DNA of 64,000 bases from Tyto alba (taxonomy: Eukaryota; Chordata; Aves; Strigiformes; Tytonidae). The DNA is taken from contig NW_024881282.1 in assembly GCF_018691265.1 (NCBI RefSeq), positions 24,696,899 through 24,760,898 of the forward strand, in the 5' to 3' direction. This document shows, one piece after another, positions 1 through 13,030 of the stretch. Under the pieces are notes generated by a model. It saw only the letters and a program-made list of their open reading frames with translations, had not been told where the DNA came from and did no database searches. Positions within the stretch are counted from its first letter, which is position 1; every line of letters begins with the position of its first letter. The position numbers and the translations under genes were made by a program.

Positions 1-3000
1 TGCTCTTTGGACTCCTGTTCACCTCCCTCCTGCCCCTCCCTCTGCCATGGGCAATCTAAACAACCTCAGTCCTTGGTCTTGTCAGAGATAGCAAGAGAAA
101 AGAGCTGCTCTTTTTGCACAGACCAGATGCAGTAGGACCATAAAGAAGAAGAAAAGGCTTCCTCTTCCTTTTGTTCTGAGCATCCTGTGACAGCCTAAGA
201 TTGACCAAGCTGTTGCTTGCTGCTTGCTGTGTGCATCTGTCTGGAAATGTATCTAGGTAAATTTTTTTCTGGTCTGCCTTGAAAATGGCAAAGGCTGGCA
301 GCTTCTCTTCGTCTCAAAGAGAAGCTGCATCCTCCTCCATCATGTGCGTGCTTTTTGTCAAGGAATGTGGGCCCCCTTACTTGCCTGCCTTGTGAATTAC
401 CTGAAATACAGAGTCGATGGATAGTACCTGTCAGCACATTTCACTAGACGGCTCCAGAGAAAAAAACAGTTTAAATAATCATCTCTCTCCCCTGTGCATC
501 AGGAAAGAGCAATAAAAAACTGGAGATGAAAAACTATTGAAGCCTTAGGACATTTCATCTCTTTTCCTTGGGGCAAATGCAAGTCTCCTTCCTATAGTAA
601 ATACATTTCAAGCTGTTCAGTTTTAAATTTATTTAGTGACAATACTTCTGAGGCTTCCCTGGAGAGGTTATTTTGTAATGTAATAGATGCCACTGTTGGG
701 GATTCTTTTTTGTTCTAATTTACTAAGCACTCAGTGGTTTTCATCTTTAAAGCACATTACAGACATTAAATAATCTGCAGACAGTTACTGAGAGGTAGCT
801 AAGCCACCACCTCTCTCACTCTGAGCCCTTCTGTTAATAACTCTGCAGGAACTCCATTCAACTTAACTCAGATATGTTTTTCTGCAGTTAAATCAGAATT
901 TGTGGTATGGTAAAATGGCAGGTCAGGCACAGGTTGTTTGTTTGTTTTGGTTTGGTTTGGTTTTTTTGTTCTTGTGTTCTCAATTTAAATCATGTGCAAT
1001 TTGCTTATCATTTCAGATGTTTCCGAACATTCAGCCCTAATAATGTTTTTCTTTTGCCAGCTGCATCTCATTGTTATTAGCTTTAGCACAAACAACACTT
1101 CTTCTTCCTTCACCTTTTGAGGTGTGCAAAGTGTGCATGGATGGTTAGCTGATGTGGCCTTGTCATTGCAGTGCTCAGCTCCCTCTCCTCGTTCTGTCAT
1201 GCTTACCCTCCTGATCTAGGCCATCTTCTGCGCTGACATCAAACTTGTCTGGCACCTCCAAAGATCAGCTTGTAGTCACATCTGTGTTTCCTCTCCTCCC
1301 AGCAGCAAAAGCTGCTTCATTGCCCAAGGCAGCTAGAAAAATTGCTGCTGTCTCTCCTACATGCTGCTCCATGTAGAATGAGAACTCCGCTGCAGCTTGG
1401 AACAACCTCCATGTCTAAATATCTGAGAAACTTAGCAGAAGGACACAGGTCTCGGGAGGTGACAACAGTGCCCATTAATGTCCTTATGGGAAGGAAAAGT
1501 TTGCAAAGAAGCTCTGTTATTGACTGTCAACAAATGGAACGCCTTTTGTTACCCTGTTGTCCAAAATGCCCCAGAGCTGGCCTGGGGCCCTGCTAAATTG
1601 CCCTTGGCTAGCCTGTGTCCTTTGTATCCTCACCCTGGCTGCTGGCCTGTAAGTGAGGCGACTGAGGTGGACGGCAGTCTGCCCAGCTCTGTGCCCTCTG
1701 GGAGTGCCTCTGCTTTCTGCATGAACTCGGAGCCAGTGCCAACATGGGATTTTAAACAGATTGGTCATAACTAAATGTTTCGGGTCAGGAAGCCTGGGAG
1801 GCTGCTTGTGAGGGTCACGCGGTGGCCTTGTCTCACCCCTTTGGCAGCTTAAACAGAGCTCCAGACAAAAACATCTATTACACTTGCCTGCTGATGTTTG
1901 AGCACATACATATTTGGACTAGATTTTGACACAGAGATACTATAAACCAGCTCTTGACCGGGACAGCAGTCCTATCTCTTCAAGCAGCAGTTAGAGTGCT
2001 ACATGCTTTCAGGCAAGAATTGCCTGTGCATTGCCTGTGTGAATTGCCCTACATTTCTGCTACCTTGCAATGTGTACATGGCTAAAAATAGCACTGTCCT
2101 TTTAACCATCGCATTGCACACTGAGCACTTACCTGATAGTAGGAAAACAACCAGCACATGTAACTAGGAAAATCAAGGTAGTGATCAAAAGAGCATTTGT
2201 CCGCTTTGTTTTACTGGTAATTCCTCTGGTGAATTGGGCTGTCATTTTAAATGTAGCAAGTGCCTGTGTATTCAGCTTTCACCACTCCAGATGGCAAGTT
2301 CACCTGTTTTGCATTTTATAATCTTATATTTCAGGGCAGTGTTTAAAACTGTTGCCTTTTTAATAGTTAACTCCAGGACAGAATTATACACTGCCTTAAA
2401 CCCAATAAATAGCTTTGAGGAGTATTTGCTATAGGACCTTGGCTTTTTAATGTTCTGGTCTGCCTCCTGTTTTCGCTTGGGTTAGCCTGCACAGTGCAGA
2501 GCCATATGTTACCCTGACACACCTGGCAGAGCAGATTAGAGCTTAGTCTGATGTTATATTTCAGGTCAGCCAGAAAACACAGTTTCAGTCACTGTCTTAA
2601 AAATATTCAAGTCAAAGTCTGAAAGAAAAGCCTTCTGTATATTTGGATTATTAGCTAATCTCCTCTGCTGAATGCCACAGAACAAAAATACTGCCCACCA
2701 GCTTACCCATCATAAAACTGGCATTCAGATTTTGGGATGATGATCTTGGATGAAGGCCTGTATCCTGCACAATTTCATTGAGCACTTCAATGCCTTCCAT
2801 TGGCACCTCCTCTGGGAGGTTTGCACTCCATTTCAGTTTTGTCAGCAGGACTAATGCCAGCCCTCCTGAGCTTCTTGTGTCCTGAGCCAGTGTGTTCCCC
2901 TGACAAAATCCCTAAGTCACGCTACAGGAGCTGTTGCAAATAAACCTCCAGAAGCTATTCCATAGCTTGGGTGTGTGAGTATCTGTTCTGGGTGAAAGTG

Positions 3001-4850
3001 ATGGCGCAGGAGAGTTTTGATGAAAAGTGGTAGCAGCAAGTGGGATGACTGGAGGTGCACCTCCCTGTCCGAAGCTGAAATGCACAACTGGATGGAGATC
3101 GTGTGGCATGAACAACATTGGACATTTTAACGTTGTTCCCTGCTTTAGGACTCTCTCAACTCATGCTTCCATCCTTTGTCTTTCCCACTCTCAAAATCTC
3201 AAAATCTTGTTGCAACCAGGCAACAAAGCCTTTTGGAGTAATTGGTTTACTTCTGTTCTTTATATTAGCAAACCTAATGAAAGCAAAACTACTGAAGGCA
3301 ATCTTAAAATGGTCACAAAAACTTGGTTTTCAGTGTTGTTCTGATCTAGGGCAGGCAGGCACTTTCTAGGGATATAAGTCAAGGCACTAGAATTGAAAAT
3401 GTATGGGCAGGTGATCATTCCATTAAAATGCATGGTACATAAAAATGATCATAGCAAACCATTCTGCTAGCATTCAGTCTGTATGATTTTTATGATTAAC
3501 TTTGTACTGTAAACAGGAAAATGGCAGTGTTTTGAATTTCCATTAAAAGATGCCAGAACTAACGGCCTGTCGCTCTGTGACGCAGGTCTAGAAGGAGAAT
3601 AGATTAAATTTTCCTGTCTCATGGGACTTGACTTTGAATATGCTTGCTGAATAGGCAGTGGTAACAAACATTCCCCACGCTGGTTGGCCTGGCTATACCT
3701 CTTACTCTCTGGCACCATACTGAACATGTTTGTAAGTATGTATCTCTAAAGTATGCCTGCCCTGAGAAGAGCTGCTTTGCATTTCCTGTCATTTACTTTA
3801 ATTTCCTTCCCTATTTTTGGCACTGCTGGGAAGGAATAAAAGGGAATCACCACTACTTGCATTGAGTTTAGCAGTATTTACAAGTATGGTTATAACTGAA
3901 TTATCTGGCCATCCAAGCAGAAAGTCTAGAAAGAGCTTAGAAAAGTCTCCCTGACACACCAGCTGGGTCTGCAGAACTTCACTGAAGGAGGCGCTGCAGA
4001 TGCTTGACTGGCTCATATCTGTTTATCATGTCTAGTTTATTCTTTCCTAAGATAAACATCACACACCAGTCAGTCTCTTTTCAAATAAAAGAGTGTCCAT
4101 GCCTCCAATTGCTCTCCCTACCACCTCACCATGTGGTCTAACCTCTGATCATAAAGTTAACTTAGATAAGAGCAGTTATTCAAACTGGGACCAAACCAAA
4201 GCCTGATAATCATGAAGACAGATGTTTACAGGACTCAGTACAAATGAGATTGACATGGGTACTTTGTGTTAATGGGATGATAGCTAGTGAAGAATGGGAA
4301 GTAAAAGTTGCCATGAATCTTCGGAACTTTTGTCCTCCCCAGCTGTGGATTGCTGGGTAATAGATATCAGATTTAATGAGAAGCCTAAGAACAATCCCTA
4401 AAAGCCCACCCCCTCTAGGGTACTTCAAGCTACAGAACATTTCTGTAATATACAACAAAGTGGCTCAATCCATATCTTGCTGAATGAACTTTGTCCCCTG
4501 AATGTCCCTAGAGGAAAAGGGGCAGGGCTGCTCTGTCAGTGACTCGTGCCCTAACAGTTGATTGTCTTTGTGCCTACTCTCCAGCCAGGGAATTGCCTAC
4601 TAGGGGTCTGGAGAAACCCCCTAAAACTTCTGGTACAAAGGCCCCCTAATTTCATGTGCTACATAAGCATAGCAGTAGAACAGCAGAGATGAAGGGTATC
4701 GCCAGTGTGTTATACGAGGCATGCAACTTCAAGCACTTTGTTAATAATGTTTCTATTACATTTAGTATTGCAGCTTAAATTTAAGAGCTAGATCTGCTCA
4801 GAAGGTCAGTATAAATAATTTAGAATATTTAGGGGAGTCATGAGAAAAGC
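1..4850. other. Single-copy non-coding DNA, no gene recognised
   Basis: AT-rich sequence with stops in all frames. The open frames seen are at most about 105 codons, overlap on both strands and resemble no protein I know. No CR1, LTR or tRNA was found. A possible ancient MITE-like relic lies near 2755-2803. Intergenic or intronic. Confidence 0.7.
2755..2803. repeat. Possible ancient MITE-like relic
   Basis: The stretch has a 'cctgtatcctgcac' start followed by a TTCAATG-containing body. This pattern resembles old amniote interspersed repeats carrying a 'gatcctgc ... acttcaatggg' core. The match is from memory and short, so the family is not named. A similar pattern recurs at 26490-26572. Confidence 0.2.
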
Positions 4851-4866
4851 TTTTTTTTTTTTTTTT
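4851..4866. repeat. T homopolymer, 16 nt
   Basis: Uninterrupted run of 16 T, flanked by AT-rich unique sequence. No retrocopy body was recognised next to it. Confidence 0.9.
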
Positions 4867-6357
4867 AAACTATGCAGCAGTTTTATATTTGTTGCCATGT
4901 TAATCCCTTATAAACATGTTTTCATTAGCATTCTTTTGAATTGAATGCTAAGATTACTGCAAAATGAAGGTCATAACAAAAGTTTTATACCATACAAAAT
5001 TGCAAAGCAACCCTGCTTACTGTGTGTGCTAAATACTGCCAAAACCTTACTGCACAGATGCCAATGAAAATAGCAAGACTGCCGGAAAAATACCCTCACA
5101 ATCTGCCCCAGTGGACCTCAGTGTTGCATGTATGGACAACCAGGAATGTCTGAGGGCTTCCCCATGGCTTGTGCACAAGTGATTGGAGAGATATTTGAGA
5201 GAGATGAGACTGACTTGGCCTGGAACAGCCCAAAGCTGCCATGTTCCCAGTGAACCTGGTTAGGATGGAGCATTTGCATCCCCAGAAGCTGAGTGTCTTG
5301 TTCACTGTAAACAGTTGTGTTTTCATTCATTTCATGCCCTCTGTATTCCTTAGCTTTCATAGTTAATGAATGACTCTGTGAATTCTCTGCAACTTTTCCA
5401 CCCAGGACTGGAGCTACTGTTATTCAGGAAGAAAATACATTTCATTCCCTCATTACTGGATGGCCATGTACATGCAGACAGATATAGAAAGGCACATGTG
5501 TTTTCTACATGGAGAAATTAATGGAGGCTTAAATAAACTCCTATTAAAATCAGCTTCATTAGAGTAACACAACCCTCCTGGATGCATATCAACTAGTTAA
5601 CACCTGGATAATACTGATTTTTTGGATGTCAGTGACTGGATGAAGCAGGTAGTTTCCTCTCTTGCAGCAGCAGTGTGTGCATGAATTGTTTTTTGTAAAC
5701 CATATTGAAAACCTTTAATAGAACATGTAATACAAATATATTATTTATGTGTCTTTTGCTGTGAGAGTTAAAAGCATAAGAATTTGCTATAAGAGCAAAG
5801 TTATACTAATGACACAGCTTTTTATATTCTTAGGGGAAAAAAGGATGTTTTTTTTTGGTTTTGATATGTATATAAACAGTAGAAAATGTGCCTAGATTAG
5901 TACAATTTGCAACTGAAACAGTGCCGGTGTCATGTTAGCTGGTTCTTAGCACTTGAACAGACTGAGGCATTCCTGAAATTAACATTCAGTGTTTAAAATA
6001 AATTTAATTTAGCTGGTGCCAGTGATCTATAATGAATACAAATTCTCTGATGAAACATGGGCAGGTGTGGATGTTGGGAGGGAGCAAATGCAGTGATTTC
6101 CTTTTGGTGTGTGCAGTGTTTTTCTTCCTCCTCACTCTGGGTGTGTGAGTCCCTGGGGATCTGCTTTAGGTGCTTTTACATATAAGCTCTCAACTTTGCT
6201 AGGGGAGAGAGAGAGAAACACAGACAAGGAGTTGTTGCTAAAGGTAAAATATAATGGCCCTATCCAAGTACAAGTGCTTTGCCTTTTCTCTGTAAATCTC
6301 CTCCTGCATTGCTAGATGCTGGTTTTGGCACTAAGACCACTTGCTGACCTTGGACAG
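4867..6357. other. Single-copy AT-rich DNA
   Basis: No gene or recognised repeat. Contains short T-runs (near 5850) and a GAGAGAGA stretch near 6207. Nothing else stands out. Confidence 0.65.
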
Positions 6358-6448
6358 ACACATAACAGGGAAGTTAAATGGCCTGCCTGCAGTTAGAAAG
6401 CAGAGTGTCTCATTCCCAGAAAGTTCCGGCTCTTCAGCTCGAAGACTG
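6358..6448 (-). repeat. MIR-like SINE relic
   Basis: Read on the plus strand, the order 'gaagttaaatggcctgcctgcag', then 'gcagagtgtc', then a CCGGCTCTTC-like segment follows the reverse complement of the MIR core (AGTTAAGTGACTTGCCCAAGGTCAC followed by GCAGAGCCGGG). It is strongly diverged, as expected for an ancient MIR in a bird. It could also be another core-SINE. Confidence 0.45.
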
Positions 6449-8574
6449 TTTTTCTTTTCCAAAGGCAGTTGCCTTTCTGCCTAGGCAAGAGATATGCCTA
6501 CTTTGATGTTTGCAGTCTAGAAAAAGGGGTTTTCAATCTGTGCTCAGCCTGCTAGATTCTGATGATGCTTTCTAATAGATCTGTGCTGAGGTGTTGAGGA
6601 AAATCAAAGTTATTATCACTAGGCTGAACTGCACTGTACGGGAATCCTCAGTCCTCCTGGAAAATTTTCAGAGTCCCACATATTTAGAAAAGATGGAAAC
6701 CCACTGTCTTGAGATCGTAATTTATAAGAGCTAGAATAATAGTTCTTATGAGGAAAACTGCTGAGTAAATGTAACCCCCAGCTACCTCCTAATGCCCTAA
6801 GAGGTTCAGTTGTGTACACTTATTTATATAAATATTGACTCCTTCAATATAGACCATTTCAGTCTTTGTAATTGAATATGATTAATATTTGTAGCAATGA
6901 TTATATGTGTCCTGGGTTTACTTTTTAAAATTTGTACAGTCCCTAATGTGGGGAGTTTATACAGACCAGGACCCCAGGAAGTAAATCTCTGGGCAGCCCC
7001 ACAGAGGATGAGGTAAAGTTGAGCAATGCTCATTTCTTTGGTTAACAGGGAGATGTGGCAAGAGGACAGATATTAAATCTTTTACCCCAAACACTGTGTT
7101 TAAGTTTCTCGCATTCAGTTGTGTAATAAAATCTCCTCCTGCTGCAAAGCAGCACTAGCTCAACATCTCTTCCAGAAAGAGTGGCCAGAGTAGTCAGTGA
7201 ATGCAGTAAATGGCTTAACTACCATCAGTGCTCTGAAAGTATTTGTTTAAGTTTTGGTGAAATTTTTTGCTTTATGGGTTGGTTTTTAAAAGTTGTCTCT
7301 GTCAGTAGAGACCGGAGTAAGCAAATGAATACAGACAAGCTTGAACCACAGAATCTGAAACAAAAATGCAGCCTTGAAAGTCTGGGCTGTTTGTATGCAG
7401 GGCTCCACATCGTCCAGTCATAGTGAGGGGGAGCAGACACCTGTTTAGATTTCTTTCCCTGATTTCCTTAAATAGGAGAACAAATTTTAGATCTGGGATT
7501 TTGGTATGGGCCCATTTGCAGTTACAACAGTCTACAGCTGTGGAAGAGCAGTGACAGAAAGGCAAAGGGTGCGTGGAGGAGTAATTATTCATAGCTACAA
7601 TGCAGGAATAGACAGGATGTTGGTAAGGTTGATCAGCAGCTGTATTCACACAGTCCAAGCTCTGCTGTGTTTTCATCAAGGATCTAATGTGCTTTCTGTT
7701 AAAGCTATTCATGGTATAGGAGGATATACTTAAAGAGAGAACAGCTCACTGGGCTCTCACTGACTGTCTTTCAATCTCATGGCCTTCGTGGAAGGACTGG
7801 TGGCCGGCTCCAGGCCACTGCAGGCACTGATGTGCCTGGCTGTGAGGTGCCTGGCTGTCTCCACCCGAGGGAAGCATTAGTTGTTCTCCATTGACCTTGT
7901 GCTCCTCAGGACTCCTGCTGGGCACCTTGCTTAGAAGCATATATAGAATATATGCTAATATAAGCATATACTTAGAATCCCCTATAGGGATCCTAAGTAG
8001 TGGTGTCTGTAGTGGTTCCTGTCCCCGGCAGCCCATCCTACCCCTTCCATTTCTCTCTATTGCTACTTGTCTAGCAATGGCTAAACAACCATAGTTCACA
8101 GGTACTGAGATAATTGGCACTGATTTAAACTGCCAAGCTGTAAAATTAAATGACGTATACCAGGAGCTGGCTCAGAAACTGCAAAGATGTCCAAGCAGCT
8201 GTAGGGAGGAGTCTTTGCTGTCCATCCTGCAGCAGCTGAACCATGCAGCAGGACTGGAACATCCAAGAAGGGAACGGAGCAGGTAACTGGAGCAGATAAC
8301 TGGAGCAGAGATTGGTTGGTAATTTCGGTCTCCCCATTTGAAAATAGACCTAGCAACACCAGCAGGAATTTTATGGGTGGGGAGCCCAGTATTAAAACCA
8401 GATATCGCTATAGGGTATCACACATAAGCAGCAGACAGGCTGGGAGTAGGAAAAACTTAGTGGTTAAATCACTAGCAAAAATAAGATTAAGCTGCGACTT
8501 CAGTTTTTCATGTGTAGCTTTACAAGATTCTGATAGATGATATTTTTCTCTTTTTCTCTTTGTTTAAAATAAGC
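6449..8574. other. Single-copy DNA, slightly GC-richer from 7.75 to 8.35 kb
   Basis: Open frames of 124-136 codons on the minus strand (7302-7712 and 7746-8120) resemble no protein I know and have no splice or promoter context. An imperfect AT-rich hairpin lies at 7937-7957 (AGCATATATA, one base, AATATATGCT). A short direct repeat of a 'TAACTGGAGCAG' unit occurs near 8284-8308. No gene called. Confidence 0.6.
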
Positions 8575-8595
8575 TTTTTTTTTTTTTTTTTTTTT
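8575..8595. repeat. T homopolymer, 21 nt
   Basis: Uninterrupted T run after an AAATAAGC motif. No adjacent retrocopy recognised. Confidence 0.9.
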
Positions 8596-9683
8596 ATTAT
8601 CTCAGTGTGAATGTGCTCATGGAACTTTAATAGGCATGGAGAAGTCACAGAATGGCAATAGGGAGGGATGAGCAGGTGAGACATACTCTTATTAATGATA
8701 TTTTTCTATATTGCAATTCTAGGATAAAGATGACGGTTATCTTGCTTCTGTTGCCTGGCATAACACATTCTGTGGTGTGTAGAGCGGACAATGGTTCTCT
8801 AGGGAAACTGGGCACAGCTCATGCACAGCCTCGATTACTGGTCTGAATATCACATAGCCTCTCGTGTGACATCGTAGCTCAGTGTTCCTGTGCTGGCTGT
8901 ACATCACCTGGGTTTTCTTCTTTATTTTTCCCACATGCCACCCACCAGAGAATAGGCCATACCCATTGGAAAGTAACATGAGCAATGGTGCCACCTCCTC
9001 CTTCAAATATTAAGAAAAGCCAAGAAAGGAAACTAACTTTAAATCACGTAGGATGTAATTGCTCCCTCCTGCAATTTTAGCTGTCTCCTGTCTCCCACTA
9101 TTGCTTGTTACCCATGCGTGCTTTGGCACGCAGGAACGTGAGGGGCTGGGGACGGGAGGGTGGACGGTGAATGTCCCTGTGTCATTGAACTCAGCTGATG
9201 AGAGATACAGGGCAGAGAGGGTTGCCTGTGCCTGGAGTGTGTGGAGGAAAAGATATGTCTGATTATGGGTCTACCCAGCAAAAGTACTGCTCTGGTCTCT
9301 ATGTGGTATGAATCCCATCCAGGCTATTTGTCTTAACATCCCCTCTGCATCAGGAAATAATCTCCTAGGCTACCCTGAGATGACTCTTGGTCTTAATTTA
9401 GTGACCCCAGCAACCTCTACAGCAGCAAGGGTAGTTCAAATAGGAAGATTTATATATTAAGTTTCTCAGTGCTCTCTCTACCAAGTATCTGCCCTGCTGG
9501 GGCCCAAGGCGTGCAATAAACATGTGGGGGAAACTTTTAGGGAGTCGTTGTTACTGTCTATATTATGTATCACCACTGAGACGTGTTCAGAGGGTCCAGA
9601 AGTAGAATGTGTCTCTCTGCAACATACAGGATGTATTAACGAAGAGGGGTCAAAACAGGAAACTGGTGGGTTTGTATTTGTTG

Positions 9684-9685
<2 letters not shown>
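8596..9685. other. Single-copy DNA, no gene recognised
   Basis: No recognisable gene, RNA or repeat. All open frames are under 90 codons. Confidence 0.6.

Positions 9686-9713
<28 letters not shown>
9686..9713. repeat. T homopolymer, 28 nt
   Basis: Uninterrupted run of 28 T, flanked by GGC and ACAAAAA. Read on the minus strand it would be an A tail, but no retrocopy body is recognisable beside it. Confidence 0.9.
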
Positions 9714-9718
<5 letters not shown>

Positions 9719-10051
9719 AATCTATTAACAGGCTATTATTGGAGGCAAAAGGCATTGTGAACCTAGTTTAATAAGTATTTTATTTTGGAAGTCATCTTGC
9801 TGTAGTAGATACCACAGGCAGAGATTTTTCCTGGCTCACTTCCAGATGTTAAAATTAAGGGAAAATATGCATGTGCAGAGAAGAATTTCAGAAGTTGCCA
9901 GATGAAAAGCTGAAAACTGGGTATTTTTAACAATTTTCTCCCCAGTTAAAAATGAATATTCTATTTCAGCTCTGTTCTGATGTACTTCACTCTTTGAGAA
10001 GCAAAGAATTGCTGCAGTGTGTTTTTTGTTTCAGGTAAGGAAGGATGTGGG

Positions 10052-10165
10052 ATGTGGCTGAGTGGTTATAACACAGGCCTATTAAGGTGGCTTTCTGTCT
10101 TCTTTTGCCCACATTGCCACTGATTCTTGTCCAGTTACTTCACCTTTCTGTGCCTTATCCTTTAC
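10052..10165 (+). repeat. MIR-like SINE relic
   Basis: The segment shows 'GAGTGGTTATAACACAGG' near the start. It then has 'ATTGCCACTGATTCTTG' and 'CCAGTTACTTCACCTTTCTGTGCCT'-like order, which matches the MIR head and core (GTGGTTAAGAACACGGG ... GCCACT ... AAGTTACTTAACCTCTCTGTGCCTCAG). The middle is eroded. Confidence 0.55.
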
Positions 10166-12589
10166 TATACTAAGACTTTATCTGATATTTAGAGCAAAAT
10201 AACCCTAAACAGCTGTGTATGTGCATCACATGTCCATATTGGTACTTGTATGAAGCTAACATTGCAATGAGTTTTAAGAGAAGATCTACTTTTCCTACTT
10301 ACCTTCCAAGTGGCAAAGTGATCTCAGGCATCAGATGGCCACTGCTGACTTGCCCTCAAGACACTTGCATTAGTTTTCTGGTTTTGGTTTCACGTTCAAA
10401 GCCAATATGTCTTTCATTCACTTACTGTATACAGAAGTGCCTGTAAACAACTTCTGCATTTTTCCCATGTCTGGAGGCTTTGCTACTACTCTGTTTTGGA
10501 AAAAGTCTCCAGTTTCCATCAGTGGTAATTGTCAGGTTCCACTGTGAGGTCATTTTAACATGTTTCAATTTTTCCTTGCTAAAGGAAAATATTTATTTGT
10601 TTATTATCATCTGTAAAGTCAAGGTTTTACTGTTCATGGAAATAAATTACTTATTATCAGTGCAATTCTTTTTTCCAAAGCCTAAGGAAAGCCACTTGTA
10701 ATGGAAATTAGCAATGGCTATTACTGAAGAGGGGAACAAAATGTTTCCTTTTTATTATCTGTCCTATTAATAGTTACCAAGAAATGTCAGGTGACAAAGT
10801 AGAAAAAATAGATAACATCAAGTCACATTTTAATCTTATTTAGTCCCTCATAATGATGAACCAGAAGAGACCCTAATTATGCAGTTACATGACTTGAATA
10901 GTCTTGTTATTGTAGATAATTACATTTGCAACATGCCTTGAAAGTGTTAGTGGAGTTATGGAGCTGATCCTAAACTAAACTTCTCATTTAATGCTTCCAT
11001 ACAGAGGCAGTGATGTGTCTCTGAAAATGTGAAATGAACTTCTCAAGTAGTGGTAGCACCACATTTTCAAGTTTCTGTATGCTGCAGAAGTTGTTTCTGT
11101 CTGTCCTCACATTTTATTCAATTGGGGAAACAGAAAAGAAGAAGGTTTTCACATCACCCAAAATGGAACCAGTTCACCCAGCCATTGTAACTGAAGAACT
11201 TAGTGTTTTCAACAAAATTACATTTTGTAGGCAAGACACTTCACCAGTCTCTGGATTGCACTCACAATTTGCACTCACAATTTAGTAATTTACATCCCAA
11301 TAATTAGGCAAGACAGCAAATAAGGCTCTATATGATTTTATTATGAACATGGCAGAACAGTGATTTGTTGCTTCAATACTGTCTCATTGGGAACCTCCTC
11401 TGCCTTTTTTCTATTGTAGATGATGGAAGCACTAATGCCTGAAAATTTAAGCAAATGTTTTCCTTCCAAGTTTAGTTCTCTTCTAACACTCCTGAATATT
11501 TATCCATTTTTATCTTTATAGCTTGAAATTACAGCAATTTTTTAACAATTATTAAATTGTACTTCCTATTTTGCTTAGAAATCTTTTGCCATTTAATCTG
11601 TCTATATTGTACAAAAAGATCTTGGAATGCCAAGCATAATATAGAACTCAGAAATATAATGTATAATAAAAGTTAAAATGCATAAGAAGCCATAGGATTT
11701 CAGCAGAAATACGGTGGGATACAATGAGAGGTTCATCTGCTCACCCGCTTCTCACTATGTGTCTTTTGTTTATATTAGGAGTTGAAGTCAAATTACACTC
11801 TTCTGCATAGGATTTGTTAAGGAAGGAAAAAAATATTTTCAAAATATGAATTTTCAAAAGTGTCCCTCATTGATTGTACTCACAGGGAAGTGAAAAACGC
11901 ATCCTTCTGCAAATGCTCCTTTATTTGATTTTCTGATGGTGGCAACACCTCAGATTTCTAGTGGATTCAGAGCCAGGCTTTAGTCCTTGCTTTTCTGACA
12001 TGTCCAAAAGATGGGTGAAACTGCTGGATCAGGATGAAACTCTGCACCATCTGTTTTATTACGGTGAACAGTGCTAGGCAAAGGTCATAATCTGTATATA
12101 TGCCTCATAATTCAGTGAGAAGAATGAATGCAATATTATCCCTTGTATTTTTCTTCCATGTGGTGCTTTTCCTCACTGTGCCAAGTGCCTGCAGGTCAAA
12201 GAAAGCAACAGCATTGCAGGGAAAGCCAGTGAGATCTAAAGGCCACTGCATTCCTGCTGTCATGAGGATGGTACTTAGTCACCATATTTGCTATTGCGAG
12301 TAAAGTACGTCCTTGTTCTGTCCCTATTCACTTATTCAACCCATTGAGCAAAGCAGTATGAGGCTGCACATCAGTATTCAAGACACATCATGACATGAAG
12401 AATCTGGAAGGGGGGTTTGGTTTGTTCTTTTTAAATGGGATTGAATTTGCTGAGTATCCAGTTCTCACAGAGCCCTTTTTGTCAAGGGATCTCAAGGGGT
12501 TTCACAGAATTAACCACATTTAGAGGGTGATAAACGTCTGGTGAAAGAAAAGCAAATGATTAGCCATCGGCAGAGCCAAGAATAGGTCC
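10166..12589. other. Single-copy AT-rich DNA
   Basis: No gene recognised. A direct duplication of the 13-mer GCACTCACAATTT occurs at 11258-11283. A strong acceptor-like site (TTTTTTCTATTGTAG) at 11404-11418 precedes a 34-codon open frame, but with no partner exon it is not called. AT-rich stretches around 11.4-11.7 kb. Confidence 0.6.
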
Positions 12590-13030
12590 CACTCTTGCTT
12601 TTTCCACCAGGCAGCACTGCCTCTCACAAATGTCCTGCGCACAATTTCTTGTCTCCCCAGGAGCTGCAGGAAGGAGCCTGGTACTCCAAAGGAGCAGGGA
12701 CAGCAAGTGCTTTCCCAGGGGCTGCAGGCTGCGTGCCCCCGCCAGCCCCCCCTCCCCACCAGGGTCACTGCTGGGGGCGGTGGGGCGGCCACGGGCGAAG
12801 AAGGGGTCTGCCAGGTGAGCGGGGCAACCCAGGCCTCCCAAAACTGCCCCTCAGTCTTCCTACATACCCAGGCTGACACCTCTGTGTGCCGCATTATTAG
12901 CGGGATTGTGTTGGGGGCTGTGGGACTTGGAGGCAGTGTTTCTTTTCCAAGAGGGTGTGATGGATTTGCAGTAGGGGACCTGTGGCAGTTAGTGCTTGGC
13001 AAGTGCTGTGCGAGGCTGGGGGCCGAGTGA
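12590..13030. other. GC-rich island with moderate CpG
   Basis: Local GC and CpG content rise sharply against AT-rich flanks, with a C-run (CCAGCCCCCCCTCCCC near 12749) and G-rich stretches. Open frames occur in several frames on both strands (up to 160 codons on the minus strand). This is what GC richness alone produces, so none is called as a gene. Could be a small CpG-containing regulatory element, an exon of an unknown transcript, or GC-rich unique DNA. Confidence 0.5.
12661..12814 (+). other. Candidate exon (splice-flanked, unknown transcript)
   Basis: A 154-nt segment is preceded by a pyrimidine-rich acceptor-like site (TTTCTTGTCTCCCCAG) and followed by a consensus-quality donor (CCAG/GTGAGC). 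One frame starting with the first base is open across it (begins ELQEGAWYSK, proline-, glycine- and arginine-rich later on). The composition bias weakens the coding argument. I recognise no homologue. A non-coding RNA exon or a chance pair of splice sites are equally possible. Confidence 0.25.

Noticed and set aside
7302..8120. Minus-strand frames of 136 and 124 codons
   Set aside because: No similarity to any protein I know, no splice sites or start context, and length within chance for this many frames.
11419..11523. 34-codon open segment after a strong acceptor-like site (TTTTTTCTATTGTAG)
   Set aside because: Too short to be evidence by itself; no donor or partner exon with a compatible phase.
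12520..13002. 160-codon minus-strand open frame
   Set aside because: It overlaps open frames on the other strand in a GC-rich island, shows biased composition and no known domain, and lacks splice or promoter context on its strand.
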